Shown: piece after piece, positions 28,636 through 38,646 of the stretch
Position numbering within the stretch: position 1 is the first letter of the stretch
Layout: each line of letters opens with the position of its first letter
From: Gracilimonas sp.
GTDB taxonomy: Bacteria; Bacteroidota; Rhodothermia; Balneolales; Balneolaceae
Direction of reading: 5' to 3'
Assembly (NCBI GenBank): GCA_022450045.1
Contig: JAKURD010000002.1
Coordinates: 186,001-250,000, forward strand
Length of the DNA stretch: 64,000 nucleotides
Position numbers and translations under genes: made by a program
Notes under the pieces: model-generated
The model's database searches: none
Told to the model about the DNA's origin: nothing
What the model saw: the letters and a program-made list of their open reading frames with translations, nothing else

Positions 28636-30801
28636 ATGAGTAAAAAAGAAAGACTAAGTAAATTTGAAGAGCTGATCATTGATCTGATCAAGAATAGCCC
28701 GGATAATAAATTAACGCGAGAGCAAATGATAAGTGTTCTCCGTTTAGAGAGTAATAATGAGATCAAAAAGCTGGATAAGTCGCTGAATCGGCTTTCAAAC
28801 AGCAATAAAATATCCAGGAAGGATAACTATGTTTTTCTGGGGAATAACAAGAAGAAAGCCAAGAGTGCAGGTTCTGGCAATAATAGTATTTACGAAGGGA
28901 AAATTGACATATCTGTTCGCGGAACCGGTTATGTGATCACCGAAGAATTGGAAGATGATGTAATGATCTCATCTCGTGATGTTGGGACTGCATTGAATGA
29001 TGATGTGGTTAAGATCCGTATCACCGGAAAGAATAAAAGAAGCGGACAACCCCAGGGAAAGATCCTTGAGATCATAAAGCGGGGAAAGGATTTTTATGTG
29101 GGAACGCTGAAGAAAGTCAGCAAGGAGAATTATGTGATCGAAGCGGATGCTCAATCGGTTCACACCAACTTTTTTGTGCTGCCGGAATACTTGAATGGCG
29201 CTCAGGATGGGGATAAGGTGATCTTTGAGCTGGTAAATTGGGTGCACCCCAAAGCACTACCCGAAGGAAAAATAAAATCGGTGTTGGGAAAGTCGGGATC
29301 GAATGACGCTAACATCTTATCGATATTGGCAGAGAATGATATGGTTGCCGAATTTCCTAAAGAGGTGGAAGAATATGCCCATCAGATACCACTTGAAATA
29401 CCCAAAGAAGAAGGAAAAAGAAGACGTGATCTGCGTGATGAAAATGTATTTACCATTGACCCGGAAGATGCCAAAGATTTTGACGATGCACTCAGTATCA
29501 AGAAACTGGATAATGGTAATTATTACTTAGGCGTACACATCGCAGATGTTACTCACTATCTCACTCCAAAATCAGTGCTTGATGAGGAAGCTCACAAACG
29601 CGGAAACAGTGTCTATTTAGTAGATCGTGTGATCCCAATGCTTCCTGAAGTATTGAGTAATGGGGTTTGCAGCTTACGTCCGAACGAAGACAAGCTGACC
29701 TACAGCTGCTTTATGGAAATTGCTCCAAACGGTAAGCTGGTGGATTATTCCATTGAAGAGACGATCATTCATTCCAAACAGCGTTTTACTTATGAGGAAG
29801 CGCAGGAAGTAGTGGATGGTAAAAAACATAAATTCAGTAAAGAAGTAACAACGGCAGTAGAATTAGCCCGGATTTTACTTGATAAACGTTTTAGGGAAGG
29901 AGCTATCGATTTTGATAATCCGGAACCTAAATTTGTTTTGGATGACAACGGTACCCCAATTAAAGTGATCATCAAAGAGCGTATTTTTGCACACCGGTTG
30001 ATCGAAGAATGTATGCTCATGGCGAACAAAACGGTTGCCATGCATGTTGAAGAATTGAGGAAAAGTTCCGATAAAAAACGTTCAAAAGACCTGTTTCCAT
30101 TTTTTTACCGGGTGCATGATAAGCCCGATAAGGATAAACTTGCAGGTATAGCGGAACAGGTAAAACCCATTGGGATCAGTTTTGATGTAGGAAAAAAAAT
30201 CAGCCCGAAAAAAATAAATGATCTTTTAAAACAAGTGGAAAATACTAGTCTTGAGTATATCGTTAACGGACTGATGTTACGTGCCATGGCTAAAGCTGAA
30301 TATTCGCCGAATAATATAGGCCATTTTGGCCTGGGTTTTGGACATTATTCACACTTTACAAGCCCGATCCGTCGTTACCCTGATGTAATTGTTCACAGGT
30401 TACTGAAAGGATATAATGCCGGAGCCCGCGTGTACACCTATGACCAACTAAAGAAAGACGGTGAACATTGCAGCGAACGCGAACGCGTAGCAGTGGATGC
30501 AGAACGTGACTCCGTGAAGTTGAAGCAGGTAGAGTTTTTGAGTAAGAAAACAGGCGAAAAATTTGATGGAATTATCAGCGGTGTGATGGAACGGGGAATT
30601 TTTGTGAACCTAAAAGACATTTACTGTGAAGGAATGATTAGAATAAGCGATCTTAAAGGTGACTATTATGTATATAATGACAAACGTCATGCTTTAGTGG
30701 GCCGCAAAAGTGGTAAGCAATTTCAGCTTGGTGATGAAATTCGTGTTCGTGTTAAAAGTACGAACATGCAGAAGCGCCAAATTGATTTTGGATTAGCTTA
30801 G
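28636..30801 (+). CDS. rnr: Ribonuclease R
   Basis: 721 residues. N-terminal winged-helix and cold-shock domains, then the RNB catalytic domain with the metal-binding Asp cluster DPEDAKDFDDALSI, GVHIADVTHYL and the FGHYSHFTSPIRRYPD signature, and an S1 domain at the C-terminus (FDGIISGVMERGIFVNLKD). A 3'-to-5' exonuclease that degrades structured RNA. The usual Lys-rich tail is short here. It sits 10 bp after tamB and is probably in the same transcript. Confidence 0.96.
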   Translation: MSKKERLSKFEELIIDLIKNSPDNKLTREQMISVLRLESNNEIKKLDKSLNRLSNSNKISRKDNYVFLGNNKKKAKSAGSGNNSIYEGKIDISVRGTGYVITEELEDDVMISSRDVGTALNDDVVKIRITGKNKRSGQPQGKILEIIKRGKDFYVGTLKKVSKENYVIEADAQSVHTNFFVLPEYLNGAQDGDKVIFELVNWVHPKALPEGKIKSVLGKSGSNDANILSILAENDMVAEFPKEVEEYAHQIPLEIPKEEGKRRRDLRDENVFTIDPEDAKDFDDALSIKKLDNGNYYLGVHIADVTHYLTPKSVLDEEAHKRGNSVYLVDRVIPMLPEVLSNGVCSLRPNEDKLTYSCFMEIAPNGKLVDYSIEETIIHSKQRFTYEEAQEVVDGKKHKFSKEVTTAVELARILLDKRFREGAIDFDNPEPKFVLDDNGTPIKVIIKERIFAHRLIEECMLMANKTVAMHVEELRKSSDKKRSKDLFPFFYRVHDKPDKDKLAGIAEQVKPIGISFDVGKKISPKKINDLLKQVENTSLEYIVNGLMLRAMAKAEYSPNNIGHFGLGFGHYSHFTSPIRRYPDVIVHRLLKGYNAGARVYTYDQLKKDGEHCSERERVAVDAERDSVKLKQVEFLSKKTGEKFDGIISGVMERGIFVNLKDIYCEGMIRISDLKGDYYVYNDKRHALVGRKSGKQFQLGDEIRVRVKSTNMQKRQIDFGLA

Positions 30802-30822
30802 TAACATGTAATCGGTAGTAAT

Positions 30823-33800
30823 ATGAAAATTAACATACTTTCTGTTTTAACATTTGTTGTTCTATTCTTGGTTTCGAGTACTTTACCTGTCTCAGCCCAA
30901 TACTTTCCCTTTGGGAAAAACAGGGTTCAATATGAGAACTTCGAGTGGAGATATATTCAATCCACTCATTTTGATGTCTATTACTATGGATCAAAGAATT
31001 ATGAGCTCGCTGAATTTTCGGCAAAGAGCATTGAGTCGGCATACAAACAGTTACAGGAAGATTTCAATCATGAAATTTCCAACCGAATAACACTAATCGT
31101 TTATGACTCACACAACGATTTCGCTCAAACAAATGTAGTGAGCCTGCCCACCAGTGCTGAGGGAATAGGCGGTGTGACTGATAAGTTGAAGAATCGTATG
31201 ACTGTTCCTTTTGCAGGAGATTATTCCGATTTCAGGAGAACGCTGCACCACGAATTGGTTCATGCTGTGTTCAATGATATGTTTTACGGAGGTACGGTAA
31301 ATTCTATAATCAGAAATAATATTCAGCTTCAATTCCCGCTATGGTTTGAAGAAGGACTTGCGGAATATACTGCCCTTGGCTGGGATACCAATACTGACAT
31401 GTATATCAGGGATGCGGTTATCAATAATTACCTTCCGGATATACAATATCTGAGTGGATATTATGCGTATCGTGGCGGGCAATCTGTATGGAATTTTATT
31501 GTAGAACAATATGGAAGACAAAAGATAGCGGAGATCCTTCAGCGCATTAAAACTTCCAGGAGTGTAGAATATGGTATTCAACAAGCTACAGGAATGGATA
31601 TAGAGGATCTTTCTAATGCCTGGGAAGATGCTTTGCAAGAACGATATTACCCGGAAGTGGCCGAAAGAGAAAGAGTGGATGTGATCGCTAATTTGCTCAC
31701 AGAGAGAGGGAAATTCGGAACATATAATACAAGTCCTGCTATTTCTCCCCAAGGTGATAAGATTGCATTCATCACTAACAAACGCGGATATTTTGATGTA
31801 GTTGTTATCAGCGCCATAAATGGTGAGAAGCTTAAAACGCTAATCAGAGGAGAAGATAATCCTGAGTTTGAAGAGCTGAATATCCTGAATCCAAACATCA
31901 CATGGTCTCCAGATGGCAGCAAGATCGCACTTTCCACAAAATCTAAAGGCAGGGATGATATCGCGATCATCGACTATAAAACAAAAGAAGTTTCAAAGAT
32001 CAAATTTCCAAATTTAGATGCTATCGCTTCCATCTCATGGTCACCGGATGCCCAAAAACTTGCTTTTGATGGCAATATTGGACCATATCAGGATATTTTC
32101 GTTTACAATATGAAGACTGATAAACTCACCAATGTAACCGGCGACTTCTTCTCAGATCAGCAACCGGTTTGGGGCTCCGACTCAGAACATATCTATTTTA
32201 CGTCCGACCGGGGAGATAAAATTGGTTTACACACGTATAATATCAATTATGACCTGCTAAGTAATAAAAGCATGTATCAGACGGATATTTATAGAGTAAG
32301 ACTAAATTCAACTTCAGCAACCAGACTTACAGATACCCCACTTTGGAGTGAAAAATCACCACAAGCTACCCGGGATGGGCGATTGGTTTATATCTCTGAC
32401 CGAAATGGTATTCAGAATGTGTACGAATTCAATTTAAATACACGTACCGCAACGCCTTTGACTAACCTTCAAACGGGAGCCTTTCAGATATCTTTAAGTG
32501 GAGATGGTTCACGTTTGGCTTTGAACTCTATCAATGAAGGATATTTGGATATTTTCTTACTTCGTTCTCCTTTTGAAAGGAGAAAACAAGGTGAGCTATC
32601 TCAAAATTATTGGGCCCAGCGCAGGGCATCCGAAACACAGGCAGAACGAGTACCGGCCACTAAATATGCCAGTGAAATGTTTGCTTCCGGTGCAATCAGA
32701 GATCAATCAGGACCCGTGCAGGGTGCTCCAGATCCAGGTGAGGCTGAAATGGCAGATGCAGAAACGGATACTACCAAGCAACCTGAAGAAGATAAATCCG
32801 ATGAGATTGATTTTAGAAATTATGTCTTCAGTACTGAAGTGATGGAAGATACTACTTTGGTTTTGGAAGATGTGGTCAACTTTAATCCTAAGAACAACAT
32901 CACCGAAGATGGCCGTTACCAACCTAAGAACTACCGGCTGAAATTCTCAACAGACATCTCCTATAACCCAACGTTTGTTGCCTCTACCTATGGTTCTTAT
33001 GCACTAACTCAGTTTATTATCAGTGATCTCTTAGGGGATCACCAGATTGCATTAGGAACGAATTTCGTTTCTGATCTCAGAAATAGTGACTATTCTTTAC
33101 AGTATGGTTATATGAAGAACCGGACAAACTGGTTCTTTTCATATTTCCATTCTTCCCGAAGATATCAAACATTCTTTGGGGAAATCATTCGATTTCGTAC
33201 TTTTGGCGGGGGAGTGAATGCACAATATCCTATTGACAAATTCAAGCGTATTGACGCCGGGTTTTCTGCCATGGGAATCACCCGGGACTACAGCTCGCTT
33301 AGTGATTTGTTTGCAGGGTATTCAGTTGGAGAAGATTTTACAGGAAATGAACGAAGTATCTTCTTATATCCTGAGATTATTTTTACCAACGATCAGACCT
33401 TACCCGGTTTTCTAACCCCGCGGGGAGGTAATCGTTATTCCATTGGTTTTTCCGGAAGTCCGGGAGCAGGCGAGAATGCGCCTCAATTCGCATCGGTATT
33501 GGCTGATTACAGAAAATACGTGAATTTAGGATCACGGTACAGCCTTGCCTTAAGAACCTCCGGAGCTGTATCTGTTGGCCGCGATAAACAAACCTATTTT
33601 ATGGGTGGAAGACTGGGGTGGATCAATCAACGGTTCAACCAAACCGGACTTTCTTTCGATAAGTTAACCGATAGTTTTTTCACCGTGCCGGCTTTACCGG
33701 TTCGTGGCTATGCCTATAATAGTATTTACGGAAGTAATTTTTCTTTGATCAACGCGGAATTCAGATTTCCGTTATTTGCAGCCATTGTTCCGGGTGCTAT

Positions 33801-34173
33801 CCCAATTCTTCCGTTGTATAACATTACCGGCGCTGCTTTTCTTGATGTAGGCTCTGCCTGGGGCGAGAGAATTAATTATGAGATCAGCGATGGCGTAAAT
33901 GAGTACCCAATGTTTGATGAGGATGGGAACAGAGTAGTAAATAATGCCAAGCTTGATTTTAAAGTAGCCCAGGAAAGCATAGGTGAATATAACCTTCCTC
34001 AAGGAGTTGCAAAAGCTCCTTACCTTGATGGAGACTTACTTATCGGAGCCGGATTTGGACTGCGCACCATTGTATTTGGCTTGCCATTCAGATATGATGT
34101 CGGCTGGCCTTATCAGCGCTCAGGGTTTAAAAGTAAACCGATTCATTACTTCTCTATCGGTATCGACTTTTAA
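30823..34173 (+). CDS. Fusion of a gluzincin-type protease, TolB-like propeller and Omp85-type barrel
   Basis: 1116 residues with a signal peptide (ending VSAQYF). Part 1 (about 25-270) is an MA-type metalloprotease: HHELVHAVF near residue 142, with the third ligand in LWFEEGLAEY near 175. Part 2 (about 290-610) is a PD40/TolB-like beta-propeller (ITWSPDGSKIA, ISWSPDAQKLA). Part 3 (about 700-1116) is a BamA/TamA-type barrel with the loop-6 motif PVRGYAYN and a Phe-ended last strand (YFSIGIDF). No POTRA domains are seen. It should lie in the outer membrane with its protease in the periplasm. Function beyond this is not known. Confidence 0.8.
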   Translation: MKINILSVLTFVVLFLVSSTLPVSAQYFPFGKNRVQYENFEWRYIQSTHFDVYYYGSKNYELAEFSAKSIESAYKQLQEDFNHEISNRITLIVYDSHNDFAQTNVVSLPTSAEGIGGVTDKLKNRMTVPFAGDYSDFRRTLHHELVHAVFNDMFYGGTVNSIIRNNIQLQFPLWFEEGLAEYTALGWDTNTDMYIRDAVINNYLPDIQYLSGYYAYRGGQSVWNFIVEQYGRQKIAEILQRIKTSRSVEYGIQQATGMDIEDLSNAWEDALQERYYPEVAERERVDVIANLLTERGKFGTYNTSPAISPQGDKIAFITNKRGYFDVVVISAINGEKLKTLIRGEDNPEFEELNILNPNITWSPDGSKIALSTKSKGRDDIAIIDYKTKEVSKIKFPNLDAIASISWSPDAQKLAFDGNIGPYQDIFVYNMKTDKLTNVTGDFFSDQQPVWGSDSEHIYFTSDRGDKIGLHTYNINYDLLSNKSMYQTDIYRVRLNSTSATRLTDTPLWSEKSPQATRDGRLVYISDRNGIQNVYEFNLNTRTATPLTNLQTGAFQISLSGDGSRLALNSINEGYLDIFLLRSPFERRKQGELSQNYWAQRRASETQAERVPATKYASEMFASGAIRDQSGPVQGAPDPGEAEMADAETDTTKQPEEDKSDEIDFRNYVFSTEVMEDTTLVLEDVVNFNPKNNITEDGRYQPKNYRLKFSTDISYNPTFVASTYGSYALTQFIISDLLGDHQIALGTNFVSDLRNSDYSLQYGYMKNRTNWFFSYFHSSRRYQTFFGEIIRFRTFGGGVNAQYPIDKFKRIDAGFSAMGITRDYSSLSDLFAGYSVGEDFTGNERSIFLYPEIIFTNDQTLPGFLTPRGGNRYSIGFSGSPGAGENAPQFASVLADYRKYVNLGSRYSLALRTSGAVSVGRDKQTYFMGGRLGWINQRFNQTGLSFDKLTDSFFTVPALPVRGYAYNSIYGSNFSLINAEFRFPLFAAIVPGAIPILPLYNITGAAFLDVGSAWGERINYEISDGVNEYPMFDEDGNRVVNNAKLDFKVAQESIGEYNLPQGVAKAPYLDGDLLIGAGFGLRTIVFGLPFRYDVGWPYQRSGFKSKPIHYFSIGIDF

Positions 34174-34175
34174 AA

Positions 34176-35477
34176 TTATCTTGAACCCGTCCGGAAAATT
34201 TGAGCTTGCAGCAATCGCTGATACCCATAATCAGGGTCTTGAAAGTACACAAGGCCAGTATATTCCTGATTTTGACGGGTAATAGTGTCGCTCAGGCTTA
34301 GGTCATCAATACCATCATCTCCGCCTCTCATTGCATATTTATAGGTATATAATCCTTGTTTGATCAACGCTTGTGTTTCCCAATAACCTGAATTTTCATT
34401 ATAGGCCAGCTTGTTTTCCTCAGAAAGCAGCCACTGGTTGAAATCTCCCACTAAATACACTCCCTGGGAGGCAGAGAATTGCCCGCCATCCTGGAATCGA
34501 AACCGTACATTAGCGTAACGGGCATCAGGCGTATTTTTCGGATTACTGAAGATAGTTTCCCAACTTGCGGCAGGATCTGAAGTAAAGTTTAGAATATCTT
34601 CTCTTAAAACAATTTCCGGTGGATTTTTTTCGGGAAGCCAGTCAATGATATTTTGTCCGTCAACAGAAAACTCATTTAGCCTCAACTCAATAAAATCGAA
34701 ATTTGAAGGGTAGGCGTTTTCTTCTGAAAGGTGAAATTGAGCCCGGTCTTCTTCACTAAAATCATAGTTCTGTGATTTTTTTGCATCACCCCAAAATCTG
34801 TTTTGAGCAAAATAAAAACTAAGGTCAAACTGAGGAAAATCGATGAATTTCGGGTATATAAATTCACTGAATGGCCGGTCAATAGCTTCACCGCGCGGGC
34901 CTGTGTTATATTTTGTTTCAACCCAAGATCTTATCTCTCCTGCGTTTTCAGTCACAAAGAAGGGCAGGGAAAAAAGCCGTGTACCGGTAGAAAAGTCAAC
35001 CACATGAAGCATGTAGTTTCCACTGATCTTGAATTGAAGCTGGTTGGAAGGAAATTCGGCCTCGTAATGAAAGTAATTGGGTGTGGATCGTTGGTTTTTA
35101 GTTCCTCCGCCAATAATAAGTTCATTTATTCCATCCAAATACCAGTCTTGAGGGATATTGCTTGAATTCCAGTTTTGGTCGTGATGGGAGAAGATGATCC
35201 TGAACTGACCGGAAAGAGCGGTTAGTTCATCAAAAGACAGGATCAGTTTTCGGGAAGATCCCAGTTCTATGATCGGAGGATTCCCTGCATTTCCTTTTCT
35301 GTAAAGCTGAATACTTTTGATGGTTTCAGGAGCAGGCAGCTGATTTTGTACCAGAAGACGACTCAGATGATTCTCGGTAGAAATCCTATTGGTTTGCGTA
35401 GCTATACCGGCAGTACATCCACCAGCAAAAGCAGCGAGTAAAAAGAGTTTAAGTAGAAATTGAGCCTTTGAATACAA
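34176..35477 (-). CDS. DUF5103 (type IX secretion plug-domain) protein
   Basis: 433 residues. The N-terminus (FLLAAFAGGCTAG) is compatible with a lipoprotein signal. The pattern IKSIQLYRKG, ELGSSRKLILSFDEL, RIIFSHHDQNW and YLDGINE fits DUF5103, the Plug component that blocks the SprA/type IX channel in Bacteroidota. It converges on the fusion gene with only 2 bp between stop codons. Its start lies 29 bp inside the dapF 3' end, so it is likely co-transcribed with dapF. Confidence 0.82.
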   Translation of the reverse strand: MYSKAQFLLKLFLLAAFAGGCTAGIATQTNRISTENHLSRLLVQNQLPAPETIKSIQLYRKGNAGNPPIIELGSSRKLILSFDELTALSGQFRIIFSHHDQNWNSSNIPQDWYLDGINELIIGGGTKNQRSTPNYFHYEAEFPSNQLQFKISGNYMLHVVDFSTGTRLFSLPFFVTENAGEIRSWVETKYNTGPRGEAIDRPFSEFIYPKFIDFPQFDLSFYFAQNRFWGDAKKSQNYDFSEEDRAQFHLSEENAYPSNFDFIELRLNEFSVDGQNIIDWLPEKNPPEIVLREDILNFTSDPAASWETIFSNPKNTPDARYANVRFRFQDGGQFSASQGVYLVGDFNQWLLSEENKLAYNENSGYWETQALIKQGLYTYKYAMRGGDDGIDDLSLSDTITRQNQEYTGLVYFQDPDYGYQRLLQAQIFRTGSR

Positions 35478-36273
35478 AATGTGCAGGTCCAGTTAAAATA
35501 AGTTGATGGTACGTGTTGGTGCCAGGCTCAAAATTGAAGGAAACAAACAAGGTCCCCCCCTTAACTTTAACCTGATATTTGGCTTGTTTCTCCACGCGGT
35601 TCATGTGATGGTGGGCAGCTATGGCAGATGCCAAAGCTCCGGTTCCGCAGGCAAGAGTCAGCCCCTCAACACCCCGTTCATAGGTTTGCAACGATATAGA
35701 ACCTCTTTCTTTACAGTGCACAAAATTTACGTTACTTCCTGGCGGCTCCACATCTTTATGGTAACGCAAGGTTCGGCCTGTTTGCACTAACTCAGCTTCC
35801 TTTTCCAGGTCCGTCTTGTCCACAAACTGTACCAAGTGTTCGGTAGCGGCATTAGCCTTTACCAGGTCTAATTCGTTGATCTGAATATCTTCGGGGATTA
35901 CATGAACCGGGAAATGAACACTTACATTTTCTTCATCATGTACTTCTGCTTCATACACATTGTTATGAATATTGAACGTTTGAGTGGATCCAAAACCATT
36001 TTGGAAGGCAAACATCACCAAACACCGGGCACCGTTGCCACACATTCCTGCATCGCTGCCATCGGCATTTCGATAGATCATGGTATAATCCACCTCATCT
36101 CTTTCAGCCGGTTGGAGGATTAAAATTCCATCAGCACCTATGCCAAATTTGCGGTCACATAACTTTGGGGTGAACCGGATAATCTCATCAAGATCAAAAC
36201 CATATGTACGGTTGTCAAGTACGACGAAATCGTTTCCCGCACCTTCCATTTTATGAAATATAATATCACTCAT
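35449..36273 (-). CDS. dapF: Diaminopimelate epimerase
   Basis: 274 residues. Both catalytic Cys motifs are present: MCGNGARC (C78) and LTLACGTGALA (C209), and the N-terminal HKMEGAGNDFVVLD is typical. It converts LL- to meso-diaminopimelate for lysine and peptidoglycan synthesis in the cytoplasm. It overlaps the holB stop codon by 4 bp and its 3' end overlaps the next gene's start by 29 bp. Confidence 0.96.
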   Translation of the reverse strand: MSDIIFHKMEGAGNDFVVLDNRTYGFDLDEIIRFTPKLCDRKFGIGADGILILQPAERDEVDYTMIYRNADGSDAGMCGNGARCLVMFAFQNGFGSTQTFNIHNNVYEAEVHDEENVSVHFPVHVIPEDIQINELDLVKANAATEHLVQFVDKTDLEKEAELVQTGRTLRYHKDVEPPGSNVNFVHCKERGSISLQTYERGVEGLTLACGTGALASAIAAHHHMNRVEKQAKYQVKVKGGTLFVSFNFEPGTNTYHQLILTGPAHFVFKGSIST

Positions 36274-37454
36274 GATTCTGTAAAAGCAGGTACATGTTTC
36301 CAGTTTTCTTCTTCGGGGATATTGGGATCAAGTCCGCGCATTAAAGTTGAGAACCGCAATGACAAAACAATAAAGATCAGCTTTGGATTCACATTTTGAC
36401 GCAGAGCGGGTCGGAAGGAGTCCAAATGGGTTATCATCTCTTCCAGCCGGGCATCATCCAGCGACTTCACAAATTTCTGTATCGATTCAAGCTGATCAAT
36501 ATTGGTAATAAATTTCTTGTTACCGGTTTCTCTGTAAACCATCAGATCCCGAATATACATTTCAATGAGGTTGGTGATGGAGATCAATCCTTCAATGTTA
36601 TTCGAGCTTTGCCAGTCTTGGACCAAAGTTGAAAGCCCAATGGCATCCTGACTAAATGCCATTCGCAAATATTCCACAGCGGACTCACGATTTTCCCTGA
36701 GCTTACTGATATCAAAAAAGCGGGTCATGGCATAATTCCCGCCTGAAACTCTTGCTAAATAAGCGGCTTCATCGGGTTGTAATCCATCCACTTCGATCAA
36801 TCCTTGCTCAACTTCTTTATCCTTTAGCGTACCAAGCGGAATATGCTGGCAGCGTGAAGTGATGGTAGGCAGGAGGCTCTCGTAGCTTTCGGTTGTCAGG
36901 ATGAACATAAGCCGGTCTGAGGGTTCTTCCAGCAGCTTCAAAAAAGCATTGGCTGTTTCCTTTCGCATGGTCTCAACCTGGGTAAGGATGATGACGATGC
37001 GATTACCTTCATTGGGCTTTAGCTTGGCAATGGGACGAATATCATCCCGAAAATAGTCGATGGGATAGAAGGCTTGTAAATTCTTTGAAGACTCATCATC
37101 TAACGAGGGCCGATGAGAAAAACTGATGATCTCGTAAGGGTCTTTAGCCAGCAACTGTAGCCGGTCTCTGAGCTCTTCCGTTTTGGCAGAAGTTGGTTTT
37201 GGAATGAAAACATGAATATCCGGATGGGTAAACCATGATGACTTCTTGGATTCTTTATGCTCTCCCAGATCGCTCAGGTGATCGATGCCGTTGATAGCTT
37301 CTGCTAAAGCAAGCGCAAAGGCAGTCTTGCCCACGCCGGAAGGGCCTGAAAGCAGGTAAGCGTGGCTTATCCGTTCAGAAGCAAGTATTCGCTCCACCTG
37401 CTCCTTTGCGCGATGTTGGCCAATAATTCGTCGGTTCCCAAATTTAAATGGCAT
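36270..37454 (-). CDS. holB: DNA polymerase III delta-prime subunit
   Basis: 394 residues. AAA+ clamp-loader subunit: Walker A GPSGVGKT (37-44), TQVETMRKETANAFLKLLEEPS (Walker B/sensor region), and the SRC motif TSRCQHIPLG. The C-terminal helical collar domain follows. The four-Cys zinc module usual in the N-terminal domain of clamp-loader ATPases is missing: no Cys lies between the Walker A motif and the SRC motif. It helps load the beta clamp on DNA. Followed closely by dapF. Confidence 0.85.
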   Translation of the reverse strand: MPFKFGNRRIIGQHRAKEQVERILASERISHAYLLSGPSGVGKTAFALALAEAINGIDHLSDLGEHKESKKSSWFTHPDIHVFIPKPTSAKTEELRDRLQLLAKDPYEIISFSHRPSLDDESSKNLQAFYPIDYFRDDIRPIAKLKPNEGNRIVIILTQVETMRKETANAFLKLLEEPSDRLMFILTTESYESLLPTITSRCQHIPLGTLKDKEVEQGLIEVDGLQPDEAAYLARVSGGNYAMTRFFDISKLRENRESAVEYLRMAFSQDAIGLSTLVQDWQSSNNIEGLISITNLIEMYIRDLMVYRETGNKKFITNIDQLESIQKFVKSLDDARLEEMITHLDSFRPALRQNVNPKLIFIVLSLRFSTLMRGLDPNIPEEENWKHVPAFTES

Positions 37455-37506
37455 AAATATTAAGTAGTTAGGTCTTTGGTCATTCGTTTTTGGTCAATGG
37501 TCATTA

Positions 37507-38172
37507 TTATTCTTCCCAGATGTAATCAAATAATAAAATTCCGGCGGTAATTGTAACGCCTGCAAATCCGACCAAAGCGGTGATGTTATTCAGTGATCCG
37601 TCTCCGCCATCTATAAAAGCTGTTTTACTGATATCTGCCAGTAACAAAATAAGCGGCATAAAAAGCGGAATACTCAATACTGAAAAAATAGCCCCTTTAC
37701 GATCGGCCTGAGAAACTACAGCTGCGGTCATGGTGGCCACACCTGAAAGTCCGGCTGTTCCTACAAATAACATAATCAAAAAAGCCGGCCATGATTGTAT
37801 CTGTAAGTTCATTAAGAAAATATATCCGGCAAAGGTAGCAGTATTTATGAGTAAGGTGAACAAGAAATTATAGAGCAGTTTTCCGGTATAGACGGTGGTA
37901 CCGGTGGCATATATTCGAAGCAGGTCAAAGGTTTTTTTATCGGTTTCGGAAATAAAACTTCGGCTCAGGGCAGAGAGGGCTGCAAACAAAATGATGATCC
38001 AAACCAACCCTGATTTCGGCCCCGGTTCAAGCTGATCGGCGCGAAGGGTGAAGAGCACCAGCAGCATAGCCGCAGCCACGAAGGCCAGAACCATATTGAA
38101 CGCAAAACGTGTACGCAGTTCAATCTGCAGATCTTTCTTTAAAATGGTGAAGGTGCTTCGAATCCATTGCAT
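37507..38172 (-). CDS. ccmB: Heme exporter/cytochrome c maturation permease CcmB
   Basis: 221 residues from ATG at 38172; a TTG two codons upstream is possible. Six hydrophobic helices; the N-terminus IRSTFTILKKDLQIELRTRFAFN is characteristic of CcmB, the permease partner of the ATPase CcmA. The CcmAB complex releases holo-CcmE. It lies more than 19 kb from ccmC-D-E-F; ccmA is not in the window. Copy B of the repeat element lies directly upstream. Confidence 0.9.
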   Translation of the reverse strand: MQWIRSTFTILKKDLQIELRTRFAFNMVLAFVAAAMLLVLFTLRADQLEPGPKSGLVWIIILFAALSALSRSFISETDKKTFDLLRIYATGTTVYTGKLLYNFLFTLLINTATFAGYIFLMNLQIQSWPAFLIMLFVGTAGLSGVATMTAAVVSQADRKGAIFSVLSIPLFMPLILLLADISKTAFIDGGDGSLNNITALVGFAGVTITAGILLFDYIWEE

Positions 38173-38200
38173 AACCAAGTTTAAGGATTTTGGGTGGTTA

Positions 38201-38624
38201 TTAACAGGAGAAATGCAACGGAATGAAACTGGTTGGGTGCCCTAACCAGGCAATCGGTCAGATGGACTTGGAGCCATCGGACCGATAGGCAGGGCAATCA
38301 ACTCCGAACTCGATCTGATGGATCACTCATCTGATCGATGAATTAGGCTTAGGGGCCTGACCATGAGTGCATGACAAGTTTGGAAGATAGAACCCAACAA
38401 TCGGTCAGACGGCTTAGAGCCGGCAGACCGGGAGGTAGAATACACATTCTCGAATTCGATCTGATGGAAACCCCATCTGATCGATGGTGCAGGCGCGGGA
38501 TGTTGGATTAGGACAAGAACAAGCTTAGGTCCCCCAAATCAAACAAACGGTCAGACGGACATGGAGTCGACAGGTCGTGCCTCAAAGGCTTTAACGAAGA
38601 TTGATTATATCAAATTGACGTTAA
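38201..38624. mobile_element. MITE-like element, copy B
   Basis: Inverted relative to copy A. CGGTCAGA occurs at 38255, 38402 and 38548, so the internal period is 147 then 146 bp. Right end CAAATTGACGTTAA (near 38611-38624) matches the family terminal repeat. The left end near TTAA at 38201 is diverged, so that boundary is uncertain. It fills most of the gap between ccmB and the tricorn-like gene. Confidence 0.65.
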
Positions 38625-38646
38625 ATTAACACAATTTGCTGTTGTA

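Noticed and set aside
35449..35477. Later start for the DUF5103 gene to avoid overlap with dapF
   Set aside because: The upstream ATG gives a good signal peptide and no later start does, so the 29-bp overlap is kept.
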